From a virus: DNA of 62,845 nucleotides. The notes under the pieces were generated by a model that was not told where the DNA came from, did not search any database, and worked only from the letters and a program-made list of their open reading frames with translations. Location: IMG/VR virus record IMGVR_UViG_3300032236_000207, positions 1 to 62,845 of that record, one strand, 5' to 3'. The position numbers and the translations under genes were made by a program. The first letter of the stretch is position 1; the number at the start of each line of letters is the position of its first letter. Below are positions 41,354 to 49,251 of this stretch, in pieces.

Positions 41354-42337
41354 TTATCCTCTTTTAAGTTGTGCAACCTGTTTCGCATATTCTTCAATCG
41401 GCACCCCAAGACGACGCGCGATGGCGGCTTCGGATGCCTTTAGCTTTATGCGGTTAGGCGGAGTACTACGTGAGGCAGAGCCTACAACCGTAGTGATTTT
41501 TTGTGCACGGCGTGGGGGTTCATCATCCTCATCAACCGGTTCTGACACTCTTTTCTTTGGAGGCGGCGTGTCATCCTCATCGCTCTGAACATCTTCAAAA
41601 TGCTCAGGAAATCTTTTGCGCATTGTTTTATCAATGGTTTCGAAGTACTTTTCAGTACCTACATAGTCAGGACCATACAACTTTTGTAACTTCCTGTCAA
41701 TACCCATTGCAGCCATAGTCATCTCATCATCAACTCCCCACCAATCATTGTTGGAATTTATCCACTTTTGAGTGCGGGGGTTAATCTGAGGTGCTTCTGA
41801 TTTTGCTGGAGTGTACTCCTTTTCCTCTACTTCTATTGGACGCAACCCTTGGGCTTTATCCAATTTCAAAGTAGCCCTAGCAATTTCTGCTTGGGCATCG
41901 GCAATAGCGTCCACGTCACCGTTCTCGTAGGCTTCCTTGTACTTCTTCTTGGCAGTTGCCAATTCCAAGTCCGCAGAAGTTTGAGACTGTTCAATGAATG
42001 CTTTACTACCAGTAGATAGCTGCTGTTGAAGACGTTTGTTTTCTTCAAACACTTGTTTAGCAAAGGCTTCTGCCGCTTCGCGTTCGCGTTGGGCTTCTTC
42101 TTTTGCTCGGCGTTCATCGTGATAACCACGGGTGAACTTCTTGATACGCGCCTGTACCTTCTCGTCGTACGAAGCTAACTCGTCTTCGGTTGGGTCTTCA
42201 GGTGGGCCTTCGGGGTCTGGACGGCGACGTCTATCTTCCTTGGGGGTATCGTCTTCAATTTCTACTTCAAACTTGTCGTCTTCAGCAGCAATATCGTCCT
42301 TATCAGGATCGGGTAACTCAAAGTTAGGTAATGCCAT
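41354..42337 (-). CDS. scaffolding protein
   Basis: 327 residues with the composition of phage head scaffolds: very acidic N terminus (DPDKDDIAAEDDKFEVEIED), a long coiled coil at about 80-180 (RRAKEEAQREREAAEAFAKQ), and a basic C terminus (SRSTPPNRIKLKASEAAIAR) as in scaffold helix-turn-helix capsid-binding ends. Its position before the capsid gene agrees. No protease motif is present. Confidence 0.85.
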   Translation of the reverse strand: MALPNFELPDPDKDDIAAEDDKFEVEIEDDTPKEDRRRRPDPEGPPEDPTEDELASYDEKVQARIKKFTRGYHDERRAKEEAQREREAAEAFAKQVFEENKRLQQQLSTGSKAFIEQSQTSADLELATAKKKYKEAYENGDVDAIADAQAEIARATLKLDKAQGLRPIEVEEKEYTPAKSEAPQINPRTQKWINSNNDWWGVDDEMTMAAMGIDRKLQKLYGPDYVGTEKYFETIDKTMRKRFPEHFEDVQSDEDDTPPPKKRVSEPVDEDDEPPRRAQKITTVVGSASRSTPPNRIKLKASEAAIARRLGVPIEEYAKQVAQLKRG

Positions 42338-42347
42338 TTGTTACTCC

Positions 42348-42758
42348 TTAGGCAGCACGGGTAATACCGCGCGGGTCTTGCACAACGGCCTCGACTGAGG
42401 TATCCGCAATGATGCGGAACTCACGACCGTGAATCTTCAAGCGGGTGCCTGAATTGGGGCGAACGATGACAAAGTCACCAACTTGGCAGCTAGGTCCGTT
42501 TGGAAAACGGGTAGCGTCTTTATAGCAATCAGGTCCCATCTTCACCACAAATAGCACTGGGGTCAGTACTTCTTCATAGTGCATAGATTGACTGGACTTG
42601 ACGATACCAGCTTCACTATCAGCAAACTCTTCCATCGCTTCGGGAACGACAGTCAGTAAGTAATAGGTAGATGGATCGGGCAACTGCTTCGCTTTGTCCT
42701 CATCACTCCTGTTAAGAATGCCGGACAAGTCCACAGCGGAAACATCAAACTCACTCAT
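42348..42758 (-). CDS. GroES-like co-chaperonin
   Basis: 136 residues from the ATG at 42758, which overlaps the upstream stop by 8 nt. The pattern YYLLTVVPEAMEEFADSEAG (strand plus mobile-loop region), LFVVKMGPDCYKDATRFPNG, CQVGDFVIVRPNSGTRLKIH and GREFRIIADTSVEAVVQDPR matches Cpn10-fold proteins. The GDFV...RxxxGT block is most diagnostic. Phage co-chaperonins such as T4 gp31 replace GroES so that GroEL can fold a capsid protein. It is encoded beside head genes, which supports that function. Confidence 0.8.
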   Translation of the reverse strand: MSEFDVSAVDLSGILNRSDEDKAKQLPDPSTYYLLTVVPEAMEEFADSEAGIVKSSQSMHYEEVLTPVLFVVKMGPDCYKDATRFPNGPSCQVGDFVIVRPNSGTRLKIHGREFRIIADTSVEAVVQDPRGITRAA

Positions 42759-42945
42759 CGGAATACTCCATTTTTTGCACGAGGTCTTTGACAAGTTGTT
42801 CTGCATGAGTCAGACCCCGGATGACCCCGCAGACATGCCGATACTCGGCAAAGTCTTTAGCACCTCCTCCTGCGAGGAAGGTAATTTGATCGCCTCGAAG
42901 CTTGTCAACTTCTTTGGCTAAATACTGAAACGCTTGTGTGCTCAT
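42751..42945 (-). CDS. small conserved head-region protein, 64 aa
   Basis: A helical protein (AFQYLAKEVDKLRGDQITFL, then GGGAKDFAEYRHVCGVIRGL) of a type repeatedly found between portal and head genes in similar phages. It overlaps both neighbours by 4-8 nt. Function is unknown; an assembly factor is possible. Confidence 0.7.
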   Translation of the reverse strand: MSTQAFQYLAKEVDKLRGDQITFLAGGGAKDFAEYRHVCGVIRGLTHAEQLVKDLVQKMEYSDE

Positions 42946-43067
42946 TTGCTTTTCCAGCCAATTTCTTTATTGAGCCAACCAATCCCAATCCAAAATCCAT
43001 CTTCGAATCCAAATGCAAGCACAGGCCATACGAGATAGTGTGGTTGGTCTTTTTCAACGTAGATCAT
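42942..43067 (-). CDS. small aromatic-rich peptide, 41 aa
   Basis: The ATG at 43067 overlaps the portal TGA and follows GGAG; the TGA at 42942 overlaps the next ATG. The product (MIYVEKDQPHYLVWPVLAFG, then FEDGFWIGIGWLNKEIGWKS) is rich in Trp, Phe and Gly. Coupling on both sides supports translation. Role unknown. Confidence 0.65.
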   Translation of the reverse strand: MIYVEKDQPHYLVWPVLAFGFEDGFWIGIGWLNKEIGWKSK

Positions 43068-45520
43068 TTTTTCTCCTTCTTAGGGGGTTGTTGTTTTTGG
43101 TGCAACTGCACAGCCATACGCATACCTTCGGCCTGCTGTTGCTTCTCCAACTGGTCGCGCTTAGCAGCGGACTGTGCGCCAACCTGCATAGCTGCAATCT
43201 GCATCTGCGTTTTGATTCGCTCTTCTTCGATACGGATCTGGTCGGCTTTTGCTGCGGCATCTGCGGCTTGCTTCTGTGCCTTGAGCTGGAGGTCTTGCTG
43301 CTTGAGCTGCAACTCTTGCATCTGCATTTGAACCACAGGGTCTTGCATCTGTTGTTGCGCTTGCTGCTGTGCGGCTTGTTGTTTGTCGCGTTGCAGTAAC
43401 TGCTGTGATGCTTGGGCTGTAGCCATAGCAATTTGATCTGCCATCTCTGGAGGCATGTGTTTGTTTTGCTCTTCGCCGGGAAGCGGATGACCAATCGCCA
43501 TCTCAACCTGCTTGCGATACTCAAACGCAATGTGCTCGTTAATGTGCGCCATAGCCGCTGCTTGGATAGCTTGGGCTTGTGGGTTCATCGCCATTAACTG
43601 TTGAATTTTCGGATTCTGTATAGCAGCCATGTGCACTTGGATATGCGCCTCGTGGTTCTGCTCAATAAACGCTTTGACAGGTTTGCCAGTCAACAAGTTC
43701 TGATTCTCCTGCACTGGGTCTGTCGGCACTTGGTCGTCTTCAACAGGCACAAGTTTGTTGGCATTCTTGATACCCAACACCTCAATCATCTGGCGATGCA
43801 AGAGTGGCAAGTTGTACAACTGTGGGGCTGACTGAGCAAGCTGGAGAACCGCTTGATACTGCACAATCTTTTGCGCCATTGTTGCGGCGTTTGGATCGCT
43901 AACAGGAATCACATCTGTTGAGTCGTAGTCAGACTTCTTAGCCTTGCGACCTGCGTCTTCTGGCTCATAGTCGTACTCTTCTGGTGTGTAGTCTGCGATG
44001 ATTATTTTGAGTAGTTTGAACTCTTGTTTCATCGCATAGTGCAAGCGAGCCTGCACTGCTGTCATCACTTTTAGTGTGCGCTCTAGTAGGGCTAGTGTCG
44101 TACCCACTGGAGCGTTTGCGCTCATGTCGCTGACGTTCATGTCCCCACTCGATGCAAAGGCGCGGCCTTCTTGCACGATTTGCTGAAACAAGCTCATCAA
44201 TACTTGGCTTGGCTCCTTGTATGGAAGCGGTAAGATGTTGTCACGGATACTTCCGGAAGGGACATCTACGTCCCTGAATTCCCCGGGCTGAATCGGCGTG
44301 TCATCACCTTTAATCCGAAGTCCTCTTGATTTAAGTCCTCCGGGGAGATTTGATAGAGTGCCCGCGTCAACAAGTTGGCGGATGAGCATCGTTGCTGATT
44401 TAGCATATCCTCCGATGAGGTGGATGAGGCCGTATCCGTAGAAGCCAAATCCGGGGATGTATTGGTAGTGGACAAAGTGTTGTCGCTTGGTGTGGAGGAT
44501 GTCGTCTTCATACCAATTTCTCCTAATGGCAAGAACAGTGCGGGAAGTTTTCTCTACTGTAACAACATACGGCAGGGCGATACCTGTCTCACGACCTTTT
44601 TTATCTTTGTGCTCAAACCCTTTCAAGTCCAAGTTGACGTGCATCTCGAGGATACGATAGCGGTCATCCTGAGTGGCAGACATACCTGTCTCTTCAGCTT
44701 TTTGCTTCTCAACATCATCTAGCTCATAGCCGGGCTCACCTAAATCTACATCACAGTAGAAGCCTGCTTCTTGTAGCTTGACAACTTCATTCTCAGTCTT
44801 ACGCATGACGTGCGTAACGCGGTCGGCATCCTCAATACTTGACGCGCCATATGGCACAACAATGTCTTCCGCTGGAATGAACACCGCTACTTGACGACCC
44901 TTGCTTGGATCGTAGTAGACCTTTTTGAACGCAGAGCCTGCAAGTGGTAACGACCACAAGAGCTTTTCATGCTCAGGTCTGTACTCAGTCATCACATCTG
45001 TGAGCTGATAGTTCATGTCCTCGCGTACGCGCGCGGCAGCTTCTTCACGAAGTAAATCAATCGCACCAACGATCTGCGTCTTAACTGGACCCATCGCTGG
45101 GAACGTCTCCATCATGGCTTCTGACTGGAAACGCACAACAGACTCTGTGAGCATTGGGTGGAACACACCGCACGCACCCTGCCAAGGTTCAGTTCTTTCT
45201 TCGTAGTTCAAACCCAGCAACTTCAGGCCATCAACATATGTCTTGATCCAATCTTTGCGGTCCATCGAATCTTTATCGAAGTCAGCAACTAACTCTTCCG
45301 CAAGGCCAGACAACTCTCCGTCGTCCATGTACTCGGCAAGGTTGGCATCAAACGTCTCTGCCGTTTCTTTCTCGGGCTTGAGCTGGACTTCTATATCACC
45401 TGCGTGAATATCCACAGCTTCTGGGTCTTCAATCTCAATCTCCAAATCTGGCTGCTCTGCTAGTTGAGAGAGACCCATAGGAGCCTGATACAAACCTTTG
45501 TCCATCATGCCTGTTGCCAT
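43064..45520 (-). CDS. portal protein
   Basis: 818 residues, within the size range of P22-type portals plus a tail. After an acidic N terminus, the part with WIKTYVDGLKLLGLNYEERT, WQGACGVFHPMLTESVVRFQ, EAMMETFPAMGPVKTQIVG and the stem-like helices matches large podoviral portals. PAEDIVVPYGASSIEDADRV is also diagnostic. The last 140 residues are Gln/Ala-rich coiled coil (LQRDKQQAAQQQAQQQMQDP), which could form the long barrel that runs inside the head in P22-type portals. Encoded directly after the large terminase. Confidence 0.9.
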   Translation of the reverse strand: MATGMMDKGLYQAPMGLSQLAEQPDLEIEIEDPEAVDIHAGDIEVQLKPEKETAETFDANLAEYMDDGELSGLAEELVADFDKDSMDRKDWIKTYVDGLKLLGLNYEERTEPWQGACGVFHPMLTESVVRFQSEAMMETFPAMGPVKTQIVGAIDLLREEAAARVREDMNYQLTDVMTEYRPEHEKLLWSLPLAGSAFKKVYYDPSKGRQVAVFIPAEDIVVPYGASSIEDADRVTHVMRKTENEVVKLQEAGFYCDVDLGEPGYELDDVEKQKAEETGMSATQDDRYRILEMHVNLDLKGFEHKDKKGRETGIALPYVVTVEKTSRTVLAIRRNWYEDDILHTKRQHFVHYQYIPGFGFYGYGLIHLIGGYAKSATMLIRQLVDAGTLSNLPGGLKSRGLRIKGDDTPIQPGEFRDVDVPSGSIRDNILPLPYKEPSQVLMSLFQQIVQEGRAFASSGDMNVSDMSANAPVGTTLALLERTLKVMTAVQARLHYAMKQEFKLLKIIIADYTPEEYDYEPEDAGRKAKKSDYDSTDVIPVSDPNAATMAQKIVQYQAVLQLAQSAPQLYNLPLLHRQMIEVLGIKNANKLVPVEDDQVPTDPVQENQNLLTGKPVKAFIEQNHEAHIQVHMAAIQNPKIQQLMAMNPQAQAIQAAAMAHINEHIAFEYRKQVEMAIGHPLPGEEQNKHMPPEMADQIAMATAQASQQLLQRDKQQAAQQQAQQQMQDPVVQMQMQELQLKQQDLQLKAQKQAADAAAKADQIRIEEERIKTQMQIAAMQVGAQSAAKRDQLEKQQQAEGMRMAVQLHQKQQPPKKEKK

Positions 45521-45528
45521 ATCAATCC

Positions 45529-47055
45529 TTAAACGGTGTAGTACTTGTCACGGTGGTATCCCTTGAACCACTTAATATCTTCAGGCTCATCGCTTGGTAA
45601 GCGTAAGAACCCACCCTGTCTAAACCTCATCAGTGCTAATGTAGTCGCGTCAACCAAGTCATCATGAGCGCCTGAGGGAAACTCGGCGATCTCATCCACT
45701 AACTCTTCCGCCCAACGCGTCTCAGGCACCCACACTTTTCCAGACGCGATTATGTCCGATACTGCGTTAAGTCTGGCAATTTTGTCTTGGCCTTTACCCG
45801 GCGTGAACTCCTGCACGGGTATGCCCATAGACCTGAGCTCATATATTAGTGGCGCTCCGGTAGCTTTCTTCTCAATCAACACGCCATCAGGTTCGAACTG
45901 TTCGTATTCTGCCAACACGTCGCGTTTCAAGTCAGGCCACTCAACCCGTTTGCGGTATGTGTTTAACAAGATAATGTTTGGCATCCCGTGGTCTTCATGC
46001 AGGTAAAAAATCCCCCACGTTGTCCCAGCGGAATAGTCAGCCCGATTGTTTTTCTCAAACGCCGTATCCCACGTCTGCAAAATAAACTCGCATGGTGGTG
46101 GCGTCGGCTTGTCCCAAATCTGCCACCAGTCTCGCTTAACGATAGCACTCTCATTACCTACAGGGTTTTGCTGGTACTGCGCCTGCCACTTACTATTAGG
46201 CAGTTCTTCCTTGAGCGCGGCCAATTCTTCTAGTGACCAAAACTGAGGCCATAGGGGATTACCCGAAGGCAAGATGGCAGGAAACTCGATGACTTCCCAC
46301 TCTTCTCCGTTACGTGCAGCGGATGCTTTCAGCACCTGACCGGTCAAATCCCTCTGCGACCAGCGCGTCATAACTATAACAATAGCTCCCCCCGGCTGGA
46401 GACGCTGACGCGGACCGGACGTATACCACTCGTACACCTTGTCGTAAACATCTGGGTTGCTCGCTGCCATAGCAGCTTCTTGTTCTGAATGCGGGTCGTC
46501 TATTATTAGTACGTCAGCACCCTTACCTGTAACCGCACCGCCCACACCGATCGCAAAATAGTCACCGCCTTTGGATGTGTTCCACCGGCCAGCCGCTTTC
46601 GAGTCCACCTGCAGGTGCAAGTCGGGAAAGATATTGTTATAAATATCAGAGTCCACCAAGTTACGGACTTTACGACCGAAACCTACCGCAAGCTCAGCAG
46701 TATGTGATGCTTGAATAACCTTTTTGTGCGGAAACTTTCCCAGAAACCACGCTGGAAGTAGATATGAAGCGAACTCAGACTTAGTGTGACGAGGGGGCAT
46801 GTTGATAATAAGGCGCTTACATTTTCCACTTGCTACCCTCTCAAAAGCTTCAGCCATACGCTTGTGGTGTGCGCCTGAGATGAAGGTAGGCCACACTTTT
46901 TCCACAAATTTAATGAATCTTTGCTGCGAAAGTTCCCTATCTTTGAGCTTTTCGAGCTTTGTAAGCTGCGCTTCGAGCACCCGCAGGTCTGTATCGGACA
47001 GTTTGCCGCTATTTATTAGGGCTTCAACGTCTTTGAGCGAGATATTTGTGCTCAT
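45529..47055 (-). CDS. terL: terminase large subunit
   Basis: 508 residues. The ATPase domain has a deviant Walker A PPRHTKS (87-93), Walker B VLIIDDPH (183-190) and the coupling motif VMTRWSQRDL (229-238). The nuclease domain has QTWDTAF with D331, LIEKKATG with E396, and the terminal HDDLVDATTL with D466, D467 and D470, giving the RNase H-like active site. It packages DNA into the prohead through the portal. The start overlaps the small-subunit stop. Confidence 0.95.
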   Translation of the reverse strand: MSTNISLKDVEALINSGKLSDTDLRVLEAQLTKLEKLKDRELSQQRFIKFVEKVWPTFISGAHHKRMAEAFERVASGKCKRLIINMPPRHTKSEFASYLLPAWFLGKFPHKKVIQASHTAELAVGFGRKVRNLVDSDIYNNIFPDLHLQVDSKAAGRWNTSKGGDYFAIGVGGAVTGKGADVLIIDDPHSEQEAAMAASNPDVYDKVYEWYTSGPRQRLQPGGAIVIVMTRWSQRDLTGQVLKASAARNGEEWEVIEFPAILPSGNPLWPQFWSLEELAALKEELPNSKWQAQYQQNPVGNESAIVKRDWWQIWDKPTPPPCEFILQTWDTAFEKNNRADYSAGTTWGIFYLHEDHGMPNIILLNTYRKRVEWPDLKRDVLAEYEQFEPDGVLIEKKATGAPLIYELRSMGIPVQEFTPGKGQDKIARLNAVSDIIASGKVWVPETRWAEELVDEIAEFPSGAHDDLVDATTLALMRFRQGGFLRLPSDEPEDIKWFKGYHRDKYYTV

Positions 47056-47663
47056 TCTTGCTCTTTTGTAGACACGTCGTCGTCCACATGTTCATTTTCT
47101 GGCGTTTTCTGTACATATTCGTCCAGTTCGTCCAGCTCATCGACCAAATTTGGCTTGATATCTGTAACATCCGCGTTCATCAGGCGTTTTATGCGCTCCT
47201 TGATGCTGTTTTCTAGCGAACTAGACGTGGTGTGGTGGATTGTTATCTCGCTGCGCTCAGTAAAGAGGCCAATATCTGAATGTTTTCCAAGCAGCTCGAG
47301 CGCCTTGAGCTCAATTTTTGGGTCGCCGCTGTCTGCTAATGTTATAAGTTTGTTCGTTATGAAATTACGAGCTTGTAATTGGTCACTGAACGCCTGAAAG
47401 TCAAATTGTTTTATTAGTACAGACGCGGCTTTTGCCTGCGCTGATACAGATACTGTCTTAGGGGTGGAGGACTTTTCCGCTCCTGTTATTAACTTACCCG
47501 CTTGCTCGAGCGATTTGTCGTCGTAATCTAATGAACCATCGAGTTGCTCAATGAAATCTGCAGTGTTGACAGCAATAGCTACGCTATCCGCATGAGTCTT
47601 AGGTTGCTCATCGGACAGGTCAAACGGAATTGGATGCTCCGCAGTTGGCTCAATATTTAACAT
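47052..47663 (-). CDS. terminase small subunit-like protein
   Basis: 203 residues from the ATG at 47663, which has GGAAG 6-7 nt upstream; an ATG four codons earlier lacks this. The protein has a central helical region (ASVLIKQFDFQAFSDQLQAR, then ELKALELLGKHSDIGLF), typical of the oligomerisation core of small terminases, and an acidic C-terminal tail. It is assigned mainly by its position and coupling to terL. It recognises the packaging site, which may lie in the structured region just upstream. Confidence 0.75.
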   Translation of the reverse strand: MLNIEPTAEHPIPFDLSDEQPKTHADSVAIAVNTADFIEQLDGSLDYDDKSLEQAGKLITGAEKSSTPKTVSVSAQAKAASVLIKQFDFQAFSDQLQARNFITNKLITLADSGDPKIELKALELLGKHSDIGLFTERSEITIHHTTSSSLENSIKERIKRLMNADVTDIKPNLVDELDELDEYVQKTPENEHVDDDVSTKEQE

Positions 47664-47687
47664 GTGCACTTCCAAAAAAGAAGGGAT

Positions 47688-47785
47688 GTTGGTGACGGTC
47701 TATTTGCACTTATGGGTTTCCCCAGAGTAATCCGGTGTACCAACCCTGATCCCGACCTTGCGGTCTTGTAGAGATTTTCACCAAC
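47688..47785 (-). ncRNA. structured 5' leader or packaging-site candidate before the terminase operon
   Basis: Minus-strand folding by eye: closing stem GTTGGTGA (47785-47778) with TCACCAAC (47695-47688), 8 bp. Inside are hairpin GACC-GCAA-GGTC (47765-47754, a GNRA loop) and a second arm closed by GGGTT/AACCC (47746-47742 with 47718-47714), which holds CCGGA-UUAC-UCUGG (47735-47722) containing a G-U pair. The GNRA loop and G-U pair favour the minus-strand RNA. It ends 25 nt before the small terminase start, so it may control that operon, or the DNA may be the pac/cos region. Confidence 0.5.
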
Positions 47786-48077
47786 GGGCCCGACTATATC
47801 AGAAAAATATATAGGGGTGGGGGGGGTAGCAAAATAAAAAGTGACGGGGGGTGTTTCCTAGACTTGATACTTAAACTTGCCGATTGGATACTTAAAGGGG
47901 GTGGGGGGTTAACTCTGCGTTTTTTGGAAAAACGAAATCGAACGACATATTCCCGTAAATATACTACGGTGTTATATAAATCTTGGGACTCCTAATCGGG
48001 TGTGCAACACATAGTGTAGCGGGCCCCACCTCCCTTTGCTGGGTTTTCGGGGGCATGGGGGTCAATCGTGCTCGAAT
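47786..48077. other. divergent intergenic region with G-runs and paired repeats
   Basis: No gene is seen here. It separates the leftward late operon from the rightward early genes. It has plus-strand G-runs (GGGG-T-GGGGGGGG near 47814-47826, GGGGGG near 47846, GGGGG-T-GGGGGG near 47897-47908), a GC palindrome CGGGCCCG (47785-47792) and an A+T-rich stretch around 47950-47990. I could not find a convincing minus-strand late promoter here; it may need a phage factor. Confidence 0.5.
47866..47896. repeat. two GATACTTAAA direct repeats 21 bp apart
   Basis: GATACTTAAA occurs at 47866-47875 and 47887-47896, each preceded by TTG or TTG plus one base. The 21-bp period equals two helical turns, so both sites face the same side of DNA, as for a dimeric or cooperative regulator. 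Confidence 0.6.
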
Positions 48078-48126
48078 CTAACAAATGTTATGCCATCCCC
48101 CTACTTTATTTTTGTTCAAAGAACGC

Positions 48127-48155
48127 TTGCATTTTGTGGTGCGATTAGATATAAT
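48127..48155 (+). promoter_or_regulatory. sigma-70 promoter of the first rightward gene
   Basis: TTGCAT (48127-48132), 17-nt spacer, TATAAT (48150-48155). It lies 80 nt before the 48235 gene; the leader contains the palindrome CCTAAC-ATAA-GTTAGG at 48187-48202. Confidence 0.8.
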
Positions 48156-48186
48156 GAGAACATGCCAAGCAACAATGCTTTGCATA

Positions 48187-48202
48187 CCTAACATAAGTTA
48201 GG
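48187..48202 (+). promoter_or_regulatory. leader palindrome CCTAACATAAGTTAGG
   Basis: Perfect 6-bp arms around ATAA, about 25-40 nt downstream of the expected transcription start of the 48127 promoter and 32 nt before the start codon. It is a member of the dispersed palindrome family and could be an operator or an RNA hairpin. Confidence 0.7.
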
Positions 48203-48234
48203 TTTCATGTTAGTTCTTTTTACAGAGGTTTATT

Positions 48235-48756
48235 ATGGATACAGTTCACGTCGTTAGTCCCGCTTTCCCTATGACTGCAGTGGCGGGTGCAGTTGCTAAC
48301 TTGACCGAGTCTCGCACTCAACTGGTTAAGGGTATCGGCAAAATCGGTGCTTTGATATCGGGATATTCCCTAGCGTTAGACCAAGCGTTTGACTTGGTAG
48401 ATAACCAAGGGCAAACCACTACCAAGTGGTTCGACTTGAAGGGTGCACTAAAGAAGGGCATCAAGGGTGAGCGTGCTAACTTTGTGGCAGATATGACACA
48501 AGCGGGTTATGGTAAGTCTACCATTGACGTCTACTGGCAACGAGTCAAGGAAGCCTCGGGTTATGTGACTGCGGGTAACCGAGTCAAGGCTGGCGCTACT
48601 GATGTTGACGCGAAGACACTCGCTGAATTGAAGACTATGGTAAACCGTATCTTCAAAGCCGAAGAGGAAGGCGTGACATGTGACGCTAGCGATATCAAGC
48701 ACTTGCTGATTGACGCTTACACAGCACTGGGTGGCAACGATAGCGACTTAGGCTAA
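48235..48756 (+). CDS. first early protein, candidate DNA-binding regulator
   Basis: 173 residues with AGAGG upstream of the ATG. The N-terminal region is hydrophobic and helical (MTAVAGAVANLTESRTQLVK, then IGKIGALISGYSLALDQAFD). Around 90-106 is QAGYGKSTIDVYWQRVKEAS, which could form a helix-turn-helix. I do not recognise the family. It is the first gene of the rightward region, has its own near-consensus promoter, and its leader carries the palindrome found throughout this arm, so an autoregulator is a reasonable guess but unproven. Confidence 0.6.
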   Translation: MDTVHVVSPAFPMTAVAGAVANLTESRTQLVKGIGKIGALISGYSLALDQAFDLVDNQGQTTTKWFDLKGALKKGIKGERANFVADMTQAGYGKSTIDVYWQRVKEASGYVTAGNRVKAGATDVDAKTLAELKTMVNRIFKAEEEGVTCDASDIKHLLIDAYTALGGNDSDLG

Positions 48757-48815
48757 TCAACGGACGGGGGGAAACCCCCGTTCTAACAAATGTTAGTTTT
48801 TAATCGGAGAATGTT

Positions 48816-49019
48816 ATGAAACCCTCTTACAAGCATGATTGTGAAAAGTGCAAATTTGTCGGCAAAATCTTTCGTGCTATGAATTTGGAAGGCACAAAGA
48901 AAAAAGCGACTGATGTTTATCAGTCTTGCGAAGTAGGTGGAAGTCGTTATATCCTCCGTTGTTCTAGTCAAGGCTCGGACTACATCACTACCAATAATTT
49001 GGAGATGTATATCTGCTAA
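48816..49019 (+). CDS. small Cys-rich protein, 67 aa
   Basis: A GGAG site 6-7 nt upstream supports the ATG. The product has CEKC at residues 9-12 and further cysteines near 38, 49 and at the very C terminus, so it may bind zinc. It ends with a terminator 20 nt downstream, making it the last gene of the short 48.2-49.0 kb unit. Function is unknown. Confidence 0.65.
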   Translation: MKPSYKHDCEKCKFVGKIFRAMNLEGTKKKATDVYQSCEVGGSRYILRCSSQGSDYITTNNLEMYIC

Positions 49020-49038
49020 CCCCTACTGACTTATCCAC

Positions 49039-49062
49039 AGCCCGCCTTGAGCGGGCTTTTTT
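49039..49062 (+). terminator. rho-independent terminator
   Basis: AGCCCGC (49039-49045), loop CTTGA, GCGGGCT (49051-49057) and a run of six T (49057-49062). It ends the transcript from the 48127 promoter. Confidence 0.95.
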
Positions 49063-49076
49063 GCGTCTGATGACAC

Positions 49077-49120
49077 CTAACAAATGTTAGCGTACCACTA
49101 AGTTATTTTTGTTCAAAGAA
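49077..49120. repeat. second copy of a composite palindrome-plus-box element
   Basis: CTAACAAATGTTAG (49077-49090) followed after 12 nt by TTATTTTTGTTCAAAGAA (49103-49120). The same pair occurs at 48078-48090 and 48106-48123 immediately before the 48127 promoter. Here no good promoter follows, so it may be a decayed copy or a protein-binding site. Confidence 0.7.
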
Positions 49121-49133
49121 ATTTAGCCCGAAT

Positions 49134-49251
49134 TTTTAGAATGCCAGTTCTCTGGGCGGCGTTAGGGTTGAAGTTTGAGATTGTCATCGCAGGGCATAGT
49201 TTGGCGACAATCTTTTAGGATGCCAGTTCTCTGGGCGGGTTTAGGCTCGAA
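49134..49251 (+). repeat. 39-bp direct repeats flanking a hairpin; possible small RNA
   Basis: Copies at 49134-49172 and 49213-49251 are identical at 34 of 39 positions. Both contain TGCCAGTTCTCTGGGCGG with a small CCAG-TTCT-CTGG hairpin. Between them GATTGTC (49179-49185) and GACAATC (49206-49212) form a 7-bp stem. There is no open frame, so a non-coding RNA or a protein-binding array is more likely. Confidence 0.55.

Noticed and set aside
47814-47829. G-quadruplex in the GGGG-T-GGGGGGGG run
   Set aside because: Only three separated G-tracts of three fit in this short stretch; a stable fold would need distant runs, so I report the G-runs only as a feature of the region.
49134-49251. CRISPR-like repeats
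   Set aside because: Only two copies with different flanks, no regular spacers and no cas genes.
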